64,000 nucleotides of DNA from Brevibacterium casei CIP 102111 (lineage in GTDB: Bacteria > Actinomycetota > Actinomycetes > Actinomycetales > Brevibacteriaceae). Each line of letters begins with the position of its first letter. Positions within the stretch are counted from its first letter, which is position 1. The stretch lies in assembly GCF_900169275.1 (NCBI RefSeq), contig NZ_FXZC01000005.1, forward strand, positions 124,001-188,000, written 5' to 3'. Made by a program: the position numbers and the translations under genes. Positions 25,695 to 34,275 of the stretch are shown piece after piece. Below the pieces are notes generated by a model. It was not told the origin of the DNA. It ran no database searches and was given only the letters and a program-made list of their open reading frames with translations.

Positions 25695-26600
25695 TCATCC
25701 TCTCGGCCCGGTGCCCAACTGCTCCCGCGCCGCCGCCAGATGTTCCTCATCGTCCGTCTCGAGCGCGAAGAGTCCGAGGTCGACGGCCGCCGTCGAGAAC
25801 AGGTGCGCGCAGTGTTCGGCGAGCTTCGGCCACACCTTCCCGCCGTTCTCGACGTAGCGGTCGACCGTGAGGTCGAAGGCCTCCGGCGACACGCTGGCCT
25901 GGTGGAAGGCGAAATCGCGGGCGGGGTCGCCGACGGCCGCCGTCGTCCAATCGAGGAGTCCGAGGATCGTCGGGCCCTCCATGACCTGGTGTGCGGGATA
26001 GATCTCACCGTGAGTCACGGTCGTCCACGTCGGCCAGTACCGGTCGTCGGCGAGCCATGCCCTCCACCTGTCGAGGAGTTCTGGCGAGACCTCGAACTCC
26101 GCGGCGACGGCGGCGATCTCCTCGCGTTTGCGCGCCCTCACCTCCGCGGGGGATTCGATGGGGATGCCGGAATCGGCCACGATCTCCTCATCGACGGCGT
26201 GGAGTTCGGCGAGGACGTCGCCGAGGGAGCGTGCATAGTCCGCGGATTCGAGGTCGAAATGCCATCGAGGCTGTCCCGAGTCATCGATTGACAGCCCCGG
26301 AGAACCCGGGAGCAGGGGATAGGCGATGAGGTCGTCGGTGTGGATCTTCCAATCCGGGACCGAGAAGCTCAGCTCAGGGCCGATGGCAGCGAGCAGGCGT
26401 CCTTCGACGCGGGCGCGGTCGGCGGCATCCGAACGGCGGGGGATCCGCATCACCCACGAACGGCCGTCGGCCGCCTCGGCGATGGCGACACGGAAGTCGA
26501 GGCCGAGTTCGCTGACGACGATCGTCGACGGGTCGATCTCGAGGCCGTGGGCGGCGGCCAGGTCGCTGATGGGGATGGTGGGGGCGGGGCTGGGGTGCAT
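25695..26600 (-). CDS. Macrolide 2'-phosphotransferase (Mph)-like kinase
   Basis: A 301-aa antibiotic-kinase-fold protein. ELGLDFRVAIAEAADGRSWV, VMRIPRRSDAADRARVEGRL, LIAYPLLPGSPG and GDVLAELHAV follow the Mph family closely in order and spacing. The metal site is LGLLDWTTAAVGDPARDFAF. The catalytic-loop motif reads HGEIYPAH, with Glu199 where characterised Mph enzymes have Asp in HGD. A GTG at 26627 could extend it by nine residues. Resistance is not proven: many actinobacterial relatives are of unknown substrate. Confidence 0.85.
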   Translation of the reverse strand: MHPSPAPTIPISDLAAAHGLEIDPSTIVVSELGLDFRVAIAEAADGRSWVMRIPRRSDAADRARVEGRLLAAIGPELSFSVPDWKIHTDDLIAYPLLPGSPGLSIDDSGQPRWHFDLESADYARSLGDVLAELHAVDEEIVADSGIPIESPAEVRARKREEIAAVAAEFEVSPELLDRWRAWLADDRYWPTWTTVTHGEIYPAHQVMEGPTILGLLDWTTAAVGDPARDFAFHQASVSPEAFDLTVDRYVENGGKVWPKLAEHCAHLFSTAAVDLGLFALETDDEEHLAAAREQLGTGPRG

Positions 26601-26680
26601 CCCACCACTGTCGCCGACCCGCGACACGAAGTACAGCAGACTGGCGGAAAGATGCCTGGCTGTGACGAAGTTGTGTCATA

Positions 26681-26711
26681 CGGCAAGACATATTCGCAAA
26701 TACGCTTGCCG
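26681..26711. promoter_or_regulatory. Inverted repeat CGGCAAG-N17-CTTGCCG
   Basis: CGGCAAG (26681-26687) and CTTGCCG (26705-26711) are perfect 7-bp arms around an AT-rich centre. They lie between the divergent Mph-like gene and the D/R/G-repeat gene, so they may be an operator or a leader hairpin. Confidence 0.4.
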
Positions 26712-26802
26712 GTATGGAGGTGCCGTGCAACGATGAGAGGAGCACCGATGTAGTAGTCGAGCCGGCCGAAGAGGGTCGACCGCACTGAAAGGAATTGGGC
26801 GC

Positions 26803-27810
26803 ATGAATGGATCCACAATCCTCTGGATCGTCGTCGCAGCTGTCGTCGTCATCGTCGCCATCATCGTCATCGTCGCGGTGAGCCGGAAGGCGGCGGCGAA
26901 GAAGCGCGAAGCTCAGCGTCAGGAGGCAGCGCAGATCCGCCAGAATGTCGCCGAGTCCAGCCCGCGCACCGAGGCCTACGAAGCTGAAGCCGGAACCGCC
27001 CGCTCCCGCGCAGATCAGGCATACGCGGAGGCCGAGGCGAAGGCGGCGGAGGCCCGTCAGCGCGAAGCCGAGGCACAGGAGGCCGCGGCAAAGGCCGAGC
27101 AGTACGACGTCTCGGCCAGCCACCTCGAACAGTCCGCAGAGAAGTCGCGGCTCGAGCAGGAGCGCGACCTCCGCCGCGCCGACGAGCTCGACCCCGATGT
27201 CGATGAGCGCACAGGAGAGCGCAGGACCGACCGCGACGCCGACGCTCGCGACCGGAACGTCGATGACCGCGATCAGGACGGTCGCAATCTCAATGACCGA
27301 GACGGACGCGGCTGGGACGACCAGAGCACCCGTGACCGCGACGGACGCGGCTGGGACGATCGTGATCAGGACGGCCGCGACGGACGCGGCTGGGGCGACC
27401 GCGATCAGGACGGCCGCGGCGTCGGATCTGCCGGTGTGAGCGATCGCGACGACCAGTACGACCGCGACGCGGGCGGTGCCGGCAGGTACGACCGCAACGC
27501 AGGTTACGGCAGCACCGACGGCCTCGCCGCCGACGGCGTCGATGGTCGTGATCCCCGCGGAGCACAGGGCGTCGGCTCCGATCGCTACGACGGCCGCGAC
27601 CCGCGCGGCGCCGACCCGTACGAGTCGAACCGATACTCCGGTGATCAGGACGCCGACCGCCGGTTCGCCCCGAATCAGGGCGATGTCAACGGGAACTACG
27701 ACCCCAACCAGGGCGACCCGAACGCGGTCGACCCGACCCGTCCGCGCCGGCTCGACCCGAATCAGCCTGACGACTTCGACGGCCGCAACCCGAATGCCCC
27801 CAGGCACTGA
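26803..27810 (+). CDS. Membrane-anchored coiled-coil protein with D/R/G-rich repeats
   Basis: A 335-aa protein of unknown function. Residues 4-28 are a single hydrophobic anchor (ILWIVVAAVVVIVAIIVIVA), followed by a basic stop-transfer and an alanine/glutamate-rich coiled coil to about residue 130 (AEAEAKAAEARQREAEAQEA). The rest is a disordered tail with repeats of the type DRDGRGWDD and DRDQDGRG, then PNQGD/DPNQ repeats. It has many Asp-Arg alternations and almost no hydrophobics. It resembles other actinobacterial proteins with an N-terminal anchor and low-complexity charged tail. It is followed after 33 bases by a 48-aa membrane peptide in the same direction. Confidence 0.85.
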   Translation: MNGSTILWIVVAAVVVIVAIIVIVAVSRKAAAKKREAQRQEAAQIRQNVAESSPRTEAYEAEAGTARSRADQAYAEAEAKAAEARQREAEAQEAAAKAEQYDVSASHLEQSAEKSRLEQERDLRRADELDPDVDERTGERRTDRDADARDRNVDDRDQDGRNLNDRDGRGWDDQSTRDRDGRGWDDRDQDGRDGRGWGDRDQDGRGVGSAGVSDRDDQYDRDAGGAGRYDRNAGYGSTDGLAADGVDGRDPRGAQGVGSDRYDGRDPRGADPYESNRYSGDQDADRRFAPNQGDVNGNYDPNQGDPNAVDPTRPRRLDPNQPDDFDGRNPNAPRH

Positions 27811-27843
27811 GACCCCCAACCACCCCAACGAAAGGAAGTCATC

Positions 27844-27990
27844 ATGCTCGCCACCATCCTCTGGATCATCGCCGCGATCCTCGTCATCTCAGGAATCTTC
27901 GCCATCTTCAGGAAGCAGATCCTCTGGGGTGTCGTCCTCATCGTCGTCGGACTCCTCGTCGGACCGGGCGGGGTGAGCATCTTCGCCTAG
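27844..27990 (+). CDS. 48-aa hydrophobic membrane peptide with GPGG motif
   Basis: MLATILWIIAAILVISGIFA, then IFRKQILWGVVLIVVGLLV and GPGGVSIFA. Two short membrane helices are separated by a basic turn, ending in the glycine-rich GPGG-x-SIF that recurs in small actinobacterial membrane proteins. AACGAAAGGAAGTC with a good ribosome site lies just upstream. It is probably co-transcribed with the preceding coiled-coil protein, and the transcript ends at the hairpin 13 bases after the stop. Confidence 0.8.
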   Translation: MLATILWIIAAILVISGIFAIFRKQILWGVVLIVVGLLVGPGGVSIFA

Positions 27991-28002
27991 CCGGTCCTCC
28001 GC

Positions 28003-28719
28003 TCACGGCGCCCCGATTCCCCTCGGATCGGGGCGCCGTGCTGTGAGCGCGACACCGATGAGCAGCTCCCACGCGATTATCGCGTAGAACCCGATCCGCT
28101 CCCACACCCCGTCGGCGAGGATCGTGCCCGCCACCGCCCTGACGTCGACCTCGAGCATGACGATCCCGAGGAATCCGACGACTCCGAGCACGATGCTCAC
28201 CGCGCCGAGGCGGACGTCGGTGGAGGTCCGCCCGCGACGGCGGAGAAGTGCTGCGCCGGCGACGATCACCGCTGCCTGACCGCCGAGAAGCGCGAGCCCG
28301 GCGCCGAGGAGGTGGACCCACCCGAGCCCGGCCGCGATGGTCGCCTGACCGCCATGGACGGCGGCGATGACGACCATCCCGAGCCCATGGACGAGCGCGA
28401 AGACGACGAACACACGACCCAGCGGCTGTCGGGAACTGCGGACGGCGAGCACCGCCCCGAGCGCGAAGAGCACGCCCTGGACGACGAAGGCGAGCGTCAT
28501 CACCGGCCAGAGCGGGGAGTCGATGCGACGACCAGCGAGGACCTCGACATCGGGGACGCCGAGGTCGCTGACGTAGTTGACCGCGTACGAATAGTCGGGG
28601 AACGCCGACGCTGCGGCCGCCTCGGCGAGGAGATAGACCAGACCCGCCCCCGCCCAGCAGATTCCGGCGATCCGCAGTCGGCGTTCCGGCACAAGGAGAC
28701 TTTCCCTCATGCCGACCAT
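28003..28719 (-). CDS. DUF998-family membrane protein
   Basis: A 238-aa protein with six or seven predicted membrane helices. IAGICWAGAGLVYLLAEAAA followed by YSYAVNYVSDLGVPDVEV is the DUF998 hallmark (the N-x-x-S-D-L-G motif after helix 1). Function unknown. The ATG at 28717-28719 has AGG at a suitable distance. The 3' end lies inside a strong hairpin, so the last codons (DPRGIGAP) double as one arm of a terminator. Confidence 0.88.
   Translation of the reverse strand: MVGMRESLLVPERRLRIAGICWAGAGLVYLLAEAAAASAFPDYSYAVNYVSDLGVPDVEVLAGRRIDSPLWPVMTLAFVVQGVLFALGAVLAVRSSRQPLGRVFVVFALVHGLGMVVIAAVHGGQATIAAGLGWVHLLGAGLALLGGQAAVIVAGAALLRRRGRTSTDVRLGAVSIVLGVVGFLGIVMLEVDVRAVAGTILADGVWERIGFYAIIAWELLIGVALTARRPDPRGIGAP
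28004..28040. terminator. Bidirectional terminator with 14-bp perfect stem overlapping the DUF998 3' end
   Basis: CACGGCGCCCCGAT (28004-28017) pairs perfectly with ATCGGGGCGCCGTG (28027-28040) around a 9-nt loop. It terminates the + strand pair at 26803-27990 and lies within the 3' coding end of the convergent DUF998 gene. Confidence 0.75.
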
Positions 28720-28740
28720 GGTAGACCTGCCGGCGCGTCC

Positions 28741-30591
28741 CTATCGTGTGGCTGCGGCCAGAGTCTCCGGATCCGCCGAGGCGTCCGGACGACCGCGCCC
28801 TGTCGCCGTCATCATCGCCGTCCGCAGGGCTGAGGTCGGGTCCGCGGGGCGGACCGGGCAGTTCCACGCGATGATCCGGTCGGGTCGGACGAGGAGGGCG
28901 CCGGAGTCCGTGAGGTCGCTGATCGCCGCCCACCGGTGGAGGACGTCGTTGCACTCCCCGCCCATGCTCACCTGCGCGGTGCGCAGGGCGACCCCGAGCT
29001 CGCCGGCGACCGTCTCGGCAGCCTCCGCCCAGCCGGCGTCGTCGTGGCCGGTGATGAGCGTCCACCCGCCGGAGCCGACGAGGTCGAGCGTCGAGAGCCG
29101 CTGCCGGTCGCGATCGACCCAGGCGTGGGGCAGCGGCGACCCGGGTCGGGTCGAGGGTACGTGGTCGAGGTCAGGGTCGGGTGCTGCGGCTGAGAAACGA
29201 GCCCCCGCCGAGGCGGTCGTTGGCTCGGAGTCGGACCGGCCCCGTTCCTCGTCGCCGGGTTCGGCGGGCACGATGCCATCGGAGACGTAGTGCTGGCCGA
29301 GTTCGATGCCGAGGGCGTTGAACTGGTAGTTCTGCAGTTCGACGGCTTCGATGAGCTCGCGGCGCCGAGCCGGGTCGTCGAAGAGTCCGTTGAGGCTGGC
29401 CCACCCCTCCTCGGCGGTCTGACCCGGGGCGAAGCCGAGCGCCTGCGCGATCGGTCCCATGTCGACGACGCTCTTCATCGCCCGGTCGACGACGCGCCGC
29501 CCGACCGGCTGACGCTCCTGGCTGTACGTCTCGAGCAGTCCCACCTCGGCCTCCCCGCGCAGCACCGCCGAGAGCTTCCACCCGAGGTTGTACGCGTCCT
29601 GGATCGAGGTGTTCGTTCCCAGGCCGTTGGCCGGCGGGTGCCGGTGGGCGGCGTCGCCGGCGAGGAAGGCCCGGCCCTTCCGGTACTCGTCGGCGACGAC
29701 GTGGTTGATCTGCCACTTCGAGACCTGCTTGATGCTCACCTCGACCTCGGGGTCGCCGATCGTCGACTGGGCGAGCGAGACGAGCGCCTCGTCGCTCGTG
29801 TCAGGTTCGCCCTCGGCGGGGTCGTACATGCACAGGAGGACCCACTCGGTGAAGGGCCTGACGTTGATCCACGTCCCCGAGCCCACCCAGTAGTCGTTGC
29901 CCGGCTGCGCCATCCAGTAGAGGGTGCCGGGCCGGTAGTCGCAGTACTGCGTGAGGTCGGCGTCGAGCCAGATATTCAGCGCCGCGCCGAGCCCCGACTC
30001 GCCGGTGAAGGAGAAGTCGAACTCCTCGGCGACCGTCGAGCGACCGCCGTCGGCGCCGACGATGTACTGCGCGAGGATGAGCGACTCCTCCCCGGTGTCG
30101 CGGTTGCGCACGGTCGCCTCGACGCCCTCGGGCGTCTCGACCGCGGAGACGAGCTCCGTGGAGAACCGCAGGTCGGCCCCGAAACTGCGGGCCGCCTCGG
30201 CGATGACGGGTTCGAGGATGTGCTGAGGGATGTTGCACATCGCGCTGGGACTGGCGATCTCGTAGTCACCCGAGCGGGCGCTGCCGGTGCCCCACGTCTC
30301 GAGACGGGCGATCTCCTGCCCGGCGAAGCTCGTCGCCCAGACGTTGTTGCGCATGAACGCGTTCGGGGTGGCCACGGCGATGACGTCGTCCTCGATGCCG
30401 AGATCGCGGAAGACCTCCATCGTGCGCTGGTTGGTGATGTGCGCCCGAGGCGAGTGCGCGGTCGTCGGATAGCGGGTGATGGTGATCGCGTCGATGCCGT
30501 CGCGGGCGAGGATCGCCGCGAGCGTGAGTCCGGTCGGGCCGGCCCCGACGACGAGGACATCGGTGCGGGAGGGAGCGGGAGGAGGGGTCAT
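28741..30591 (-). CDS. TfdB/PheA-like FAD aromatic-ring monooxygenase
   Basis: A 616-aa class A flavoprotein hydroxylase. Residues near 8-40 give the FAD GxGxxG (DVLVVGAGPTGLTLAAILAR). SPRAHITNQRTMEVFRDLGI is the TfdB-type region, the DG motif is YIVGADGGRSTVAEEF, and GD is AFLAGDAAHRHPPANGLGTN. A C-terminal thioredoxin-like domain follows after a variable linker (about residues 440-470). The closest described families hydroxylate chlorophenols or related phenols with NAD(P)H. The ATG at 30591 has AAGGAG eight bases upstream; the longer frame is rejected. It is divergent from a GntR gene that probably represses it. Confidence 0.92.
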   Translation of the reverse strand: MTPPPAPSRTDVLVVGAGPTGLTLAAILARDGIDAITITRYPTTAHSPRAHITNQRTMEVFRDLGIEDDVIAVATPNAFMRNNVWATSFAGQEIARLETWGTGSARSGDYEIASPSAMCNIPQHILEPVIAEAARSFGADLRFSTELVSAVETPEGVEATVRNRDTGEESLILAQYIVGADGGRSTVAEEFDFSFTGESGLGAALNIWLDADLTQYCDYRPGTLYWMAQPGNDYWVGSGTWINVRPFTEWVLLCMYDPAEGEPDTSDEALVSLAQSTIGDPEVEVSIKQVSKWQINHVVADEYRKGRAFLAGDAAHRHPPANGLGTNTSIQDAYNLGWKLSAVLRGEAEVGLLETYSQERQPVGRRVVDRAMKSVVDMGPIAQALGFAPGQTAEEGWASLNGLFDDPARRRELIEAVELQNYQFNALGIELGQHYVSDGIVPAEPGDEERGRSDSEPTTASAGARFSAAAPDPDLDHVPSTRPGSPLPHAWVDRDRQRLSTLDLVGSGGWTLITGHDDAGWAEAAETVAGELGVALRTAQVSMGGECNDVLHRWAAISDLTDSGALLVRPDRIIAWNCPVRPADPTSALRTAMMTATGRGRPDASADPETLAAATR

Positions 30592-30661
30592 TGCTCGTTC
30601 TCCTTCGGACGAGAATGCGGACGGGGCGACCGCCTCGGCGAGGGCGGGACACCGTCGCGCC

Positions 30662-30689
30662 AATTCGGTATAATTAATCATGATGAATT
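30662..30689. promoter_or_regulatory. AT-rich palindromic region between monooxygenase and GntR genes
   Basis: AATTC (30662-30666) and GAATT (30685-30689) flank TATAAT (30669-30674) and the perfect octamer ATCATGAT (30677-30684). This island of low GC in the divergent spacer looks like overlapping promoters with an operator, probably for the adjacent GntR protein. Confidence 0.45.
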
Positions 30690-30781
30690 TGTGGCTTCAA
30701 GAGTGCCCGGTCAGGGACCGTGATGTCAAGCACGTCGGGTAACCTCGTGCCAGGCACTGTCGAGCAGAGGGGAGAAGGACA

Positions 30782-31471
30782 ATGACGAGCGAGACCAGAG
30801 CCCTGACGACCTCGCCGGTGGACAGGGCCGTCGCGCTGGTCTCGGACCGCGCGAGTCGCCTCGAGCCGGGACAGCGACTGGGGACGAAGGGCGCCCTCCA
30901 GGTCGAGTGCGGCGTCTCGAAGGGGACATTCAACGAGGCCCTGCGCCTGCTCCAGCATCGGGGGATCATCACCCTGCGCCCCGGGCCCGGAGGCGGACTC
31001 TTCGCCGCCGAGCCGACGCCGATGGCCAGGCTGGGCAACTCGCTGCTCGCCCTCGACGCGGACTCGACGACGGTCGAGGACGCGATGCGGGTGCGCGACT
31101 CGCTCGAACCGCTGCTCGCCTCCGACGCCGTCGACCACGGCTCGCTCAAGGACGTCCGGGACCTCTGGGAGCGCATCGAGCACATGCGCGCCGCCGTCGA
31201 GGCCGAGGACGCCCACCGGTTCCTCGAGGCGAACTGGGCGCTGCATCGGCGCATCGCCGAGATCACCCCGAACCAGCTGCTGCGCTCGATCTACCTCAAC
31301 CTCATGGCGATCATCGACGACCACACGCTCGACGTCCTGCCCGTCGCGGACACTCCGCTCGAATCCTTCATCGCCGAGCGCCTGCAGCTGCACATCGACA
31401 TCGTCGAGGCCATCGAGGCCCGTGACCGTGATCGGACCGCCGAGCTCATGCGGGTGCACGCGGGAGGCTGA
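30782..31471 (+). CDS. GntR-family (FadR/FCD) regulator
   Basis: A 229-aa regulator. The N-terminal winged HTH (ALQVECGVSKGTFNEALRLL, QHRGIITLRPGPGGGLF) is followed by an FCD effector domain with the metal-site pattern (D/H residues in RVRDSLEPLLAS, ANWALHRRIAEI, IVEAIEARDRDRTAELMRVH). The start has GAGGGGAGAAGGAC directly upstream. It is divergent from the flavin monooxygenase and 78 bases upstream of the CoA-transferase, either of which could be its target. Confidence 0.92.
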   Translation: MTSETRALTTSPVDRAVALVSDRASRLEPGQRLGTKGALQVECGVSKGTFNEALRLLQHRGIITLRPGPGGGLFAAEPTPMARLGNSLLALDADSTTVEDAMRVRDSLEPLLASDAVDHGSLKDVRDLWERIEHMRAAVEAEDAHRFLEANWALHRRIAEITPNQLLRSIYLNLMAIIDDHTLDVLPVADTPLESFIAERLQLHIDIVEAIEARDRDRTAELMRVHAGG

Positions 31472-31549
31472 GCGCCACCGCACCGAGCGCACCGGTCCTG
31501 ACCGGGGCTGACGGCGGACCGGAACACACCCCTCGATAGACTGGCTGGC

Positions 31550-33055
31550 ATGTCGAGGATCTCCTGTCCGACCCTCTCCCCACGGGTCGTCACCGCCGCC
31601 GAGGCGGCCACGCACATCACCGACGGCGACCGCGTCGCCATGAGCGGCTTCACCGGCTCCGGCTACCCCAAGGCGGTCCCGGGCGCGCTCGCCGAGCATG
31701 CGCGGGCCGAACACGACGCCGGTAGGGACTTCCGCATCGAACTGTGGACCGGGGCGTCGACGGCTCCGGAGCTCGACGGGGTCCTCGCCGAGGCGGGGGC
31801 CGTGAGCAAGCGCCTTCCCTTCCAATCCGATCCGGAGATGCGGCGGTCGATCAACGACGGGAACACCGAGTACATCGACACCCACCTCAGCCATTCCGCG
31901 CAGCAGGCGTGGTTCGGCTTCTACGGCAACCTCGACGTCGCCGTCGTCGAGGTCGCGGCGATCCTGCCCGGTGGACTGCTCGTGCCCGGCAGCTCTGTGG
32001 GCAATTCGAAGTCGTGGCTCGACCTCGCCGACAAGGTCATCCTCGAGGTCAACTCGTGGCACCCGCGCGCGTACGAGGGCTTCCATGACGTCTACTACGG
32101 CACGCGGCGACCGCCCGAGCGTCTGCCGATCCAGCTCCTCGAGCCGATGCAGCGCATCGGCGACCCCTACCTGCGGGTCGACCCGGCCAAGGTCGTCGCC
32201 GTCGTCGAGACGCACAGCCCCGACCGGAACCTGCCGTTCAAACCCGTCGACGAGGACTCGAAGGCGATCGCCGCCCACCTCGTCGACTTCCTCCGCCACG
32301 AGATCCGCGCCGACCGTCTCCCGCCGTCCCTGCTGCCCCTGCAGTCGGGGGTTGGAAATGTCGCCAACGCCGTTATGGCCGATCTCGCCGACAGCGAGTT
32401 CGAGGGGATGCGCGCCTACACCGAGGTGATCCAGGACGGCATGCTCGACCTCATCGACTCCGGCAAGCTCACCTCGGTCTCGGCGACGGCGTTCTCGCTG
32501 TCTGCCGAGCGGGCGGCGGACTTCAACGCGAACATCGAGGCGTACAAGGGGCGGATCCTCCTGCGCACCCAGGAGATGTCGAACCATCCCGAAGCCGTCC
32601 GCCGCCTCGGCGTGGTGGCGATCAACGGGATGGTCGAGGCCGACATCTACGGCAACGTCAACTCGACCCACGTCATGGGGTCGTCGATCATCAACGGCAT
32701 CGGCGGGTCCGGCGACTTCGCCCGGAACTCCTACCTCAACTTCTTCGTCTCGAACTCGCTGGCCAAGGGCGGGGCGATCTCCTCGATCGTGCCCTTCGCC
32801 AGCCACATCGACCACACCGAGCACGACACGCAGATCCTCGTCACCGAGCAGGGACTCGCGGATCTGCGCGGCATCTCCCCGGTGGCCAGGGCGAGGCGGA
32901 TCATCGCCAACTGCGCCCATCCGGACTACCGCGACCGGCTCGAGGACTACCTCGAGCGGGCGATCGCAGCGAACCCACACGGGAGGCACACGCCGCACGT
33001 CCTCGGCGAGGCGCTGTCGTGGCACGAGAGGTTCCAGGCGACCGGGCACATGTGA
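31550..33055 (+). CDS. Acetyl-CoA hydrolase / succinyl-CoA:acetate CoA-transferase family protein
   Basis: A 501-aa class I CoA-transferase of the Cat1/AarC/Ach1 type, moving CoA between succinyl-CoA or propionyl-CoA and acetate. RVAMSGFTGSGYPKAVPGAL is the conserved start, YTEVIQDGMLDLIDSGKL carries the likely catalytic Glu292 (matching Glu294 of Acetobacter AarC), and MGSSIINGIGGSGDFARNSY forms the oxyanion and CoA-binding glycine loop. Length equals that of the family (about 500). Corynebacteria use such an enzyme for acetate activation. Confidence 0.93.
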   Translation: MSRISCPTLSPRVVTAAEAATHITDGDRVAMSGFTGSGYPKAVPGALAEHARAEHDAGRDFRIELWTGASTAPELDGVLAEAGAVSKRLPFQSDPEMRRSINDGNTEYIDTHLSHSAQQAWFGFYGNLDVAVVEVAAILPGGLLVPGSSVGNSKSWLDLADKVILEVNSWHPRAYEGFHDVYYGTRRPPERLPIQLLEPMQRIGDPYLRVDPAKVVAVVETHSPDRNLPFKPVDEDSKAIAAHLVDFLRHEIRADRLPPSLLPLQSGVGNVANAVMADLADSEFEGMRAYTEVIQDGMLDLIDSGKLTSVSATAFSLSAERAADFNANIEAYKGRILLRTQEMSNHPEAVRRLGVVAINGMVEADIYGNVNSTHVMGSSIINGIGGSGDFARNSYLNFFVSNSLAKGGAISSIVPFASHIDHTEHDTQILVTEQGLADLRGISPVARARRIIANCAHPDYRDRLEDYLERAIAANPHGRHTPHVLGEALSWHERFQATGHM

Positions 33056-33180
33056 GCGGTCGGTCCGACCGCGCGAACGGCGGGTCCGGAACACATGAAT
33101 TCGGCGCATTCGGCGGTTCCGGCAGCCGCCTCGGCGAGGAGACGATGGAGACGTCACCACGAACTCCCCGAGGAGGAGCC

Positions 33181-34155
33181 ATGACTCTCACCCGACCGCC
33201 CCATGATCCGGAGCTCGGTGCCGCACTTGATGTGCTGCTCGAGACCCTGCCGCCCGGCGACATGACGATGGAGACCGTCATCGCGATGCGCGACGAAAAC
33301 GGCAGCCCGCTGCCGGCCATCGAACCCGAGGCGCTCGAGTCGATGGGCATCGTCCGGACCGACCTCACCATCCCCGTCTCCGACGGCGGCGAGGCGAAGG
33401 CGACGATCCTCAAGCGCACCGACCACGCCGACACCGGACCCGGCATCTACTACGTCCACGGCGGTGGGATGGTCTCCGGACATCGTCTGCTCGGCGTCGA
33501 CGTCTGCCTGCCGTGGATCGTCGACCATGACGCGGTCGTCCTCACCGTCGACTACCGTCTCGCCCCCGAATTCCCCGACCCCTATCCCGTCGAGGATGCC
33601 TATGCGGGGCTGGTCTGGATGGCCGAGCACGCAGACGAGATCGGCGTCGACCCGGCGTCGATCCTCATCGCGGGAGCGAGCGCCGGCGGTGGGATCGCCG
33701 CCGGCACCGCGCTGCTCGCCCGTGACCGGCAGGGGCCAGCGCTCATCGGGCAGCTCCTCGTGTGTCCGATGCTCGATGACCGTGACCGCACCGTCTCCTC
33801 CGCCCAGATCACCGAGGGAACGACGTGGTCGCGGGGGAGCAACCGCTTCGGCTGGTCGAACCTGCTCGGGGAGCGCGCCGGCACCGATGACGTCTCGATC
33901 TACGCCGCGCCCGCCCGGGCCGAGGACCTCACCGGACTGCCTGCGACCTTCATCGACTGCGGCGCCGCCGAGGTCTTCCGGGACGAGGACGTCGCCTACG
34001 CCGCGAAGCTGTGGGAGGCCGGCGTCGACGCGGAGCTGCACGTGTGGGCCGGCGGATTCCACGGCTTCGACATGCTCGCCCCCTATGCCGCGGTCAGCCG
34101 CGCGGCGATCGCCGCTCGGGATTCCTGGGTTGAGCGCGTCATCGGGCAGCGGTGA
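33181..34155 (+). CDS. Alpha/beta hydrolase of the hormone-sensitive-lipase family
   Basis: A 324-aa esterase. The oxyanion motif is YYVHGGGMVSG (HGGG 93-96), the nucleophile elbow is GASAGGG with Ser167, and the likely triad acid and His lie in the C-terminal EVFRDEDVAYAAKLWEAGVD and VWAGGFHGFDML. No signal peptide, so cytoplasmic. The ATG at 33181 is chosen because GAGGAGGAGCC precedes it; the longer frame overlaps the intergenic spacer. It may hydrolyse an ester or lactone formed in the neighbouring aromatic pathway; this is inference. Confidence 0.92.
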   Translation: MTLTRPPHDPELGAALDVLLETLPPGDMTMETVIAMRDENGSPLPAIEPEALESMGIVRTDLTIPVSDGGEAKATILKRTDHADTGPGIYYVHGGGMVSGHRLLGVDVCLPWIVDHDAVVLTVDYRLAPEFPDPYPVEDAYAGLVWMAEHADEIGVDPASILIAGASAGGGIAAGTALLARDRQGPALIGQLLVCPMLDDRDRTVSSAQITEGTTWSRGSNRFGWSNLLGERAGTDDVSIYAAPARAEDLTGLPATFIDCGAAEVFRDEDVAYAAKLWEAGVDAELHVWAGGFHGFDMLAPYAAVSRAAIAARDSWVERVIGQR

Positions 34156-34275
34156 GGCGGGGTGTCGGCGCGGATTCCGGCGCGGCGGTGAGCCGCGGCG
34201 TTGAGCCTCGGTCTGTGCCGGGCGTTGAGCCCGGCGTCGCCGAGTCCTAACATGAGGTAACCGAAGGGAGGGGAC

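Noticed and set aside
30674..33160. An 828-codon minus-strand frame opposite the GntR and CoA-transferase genes
   Set aside because: It is antisense to two well-supported genes and its product shows no family motif.
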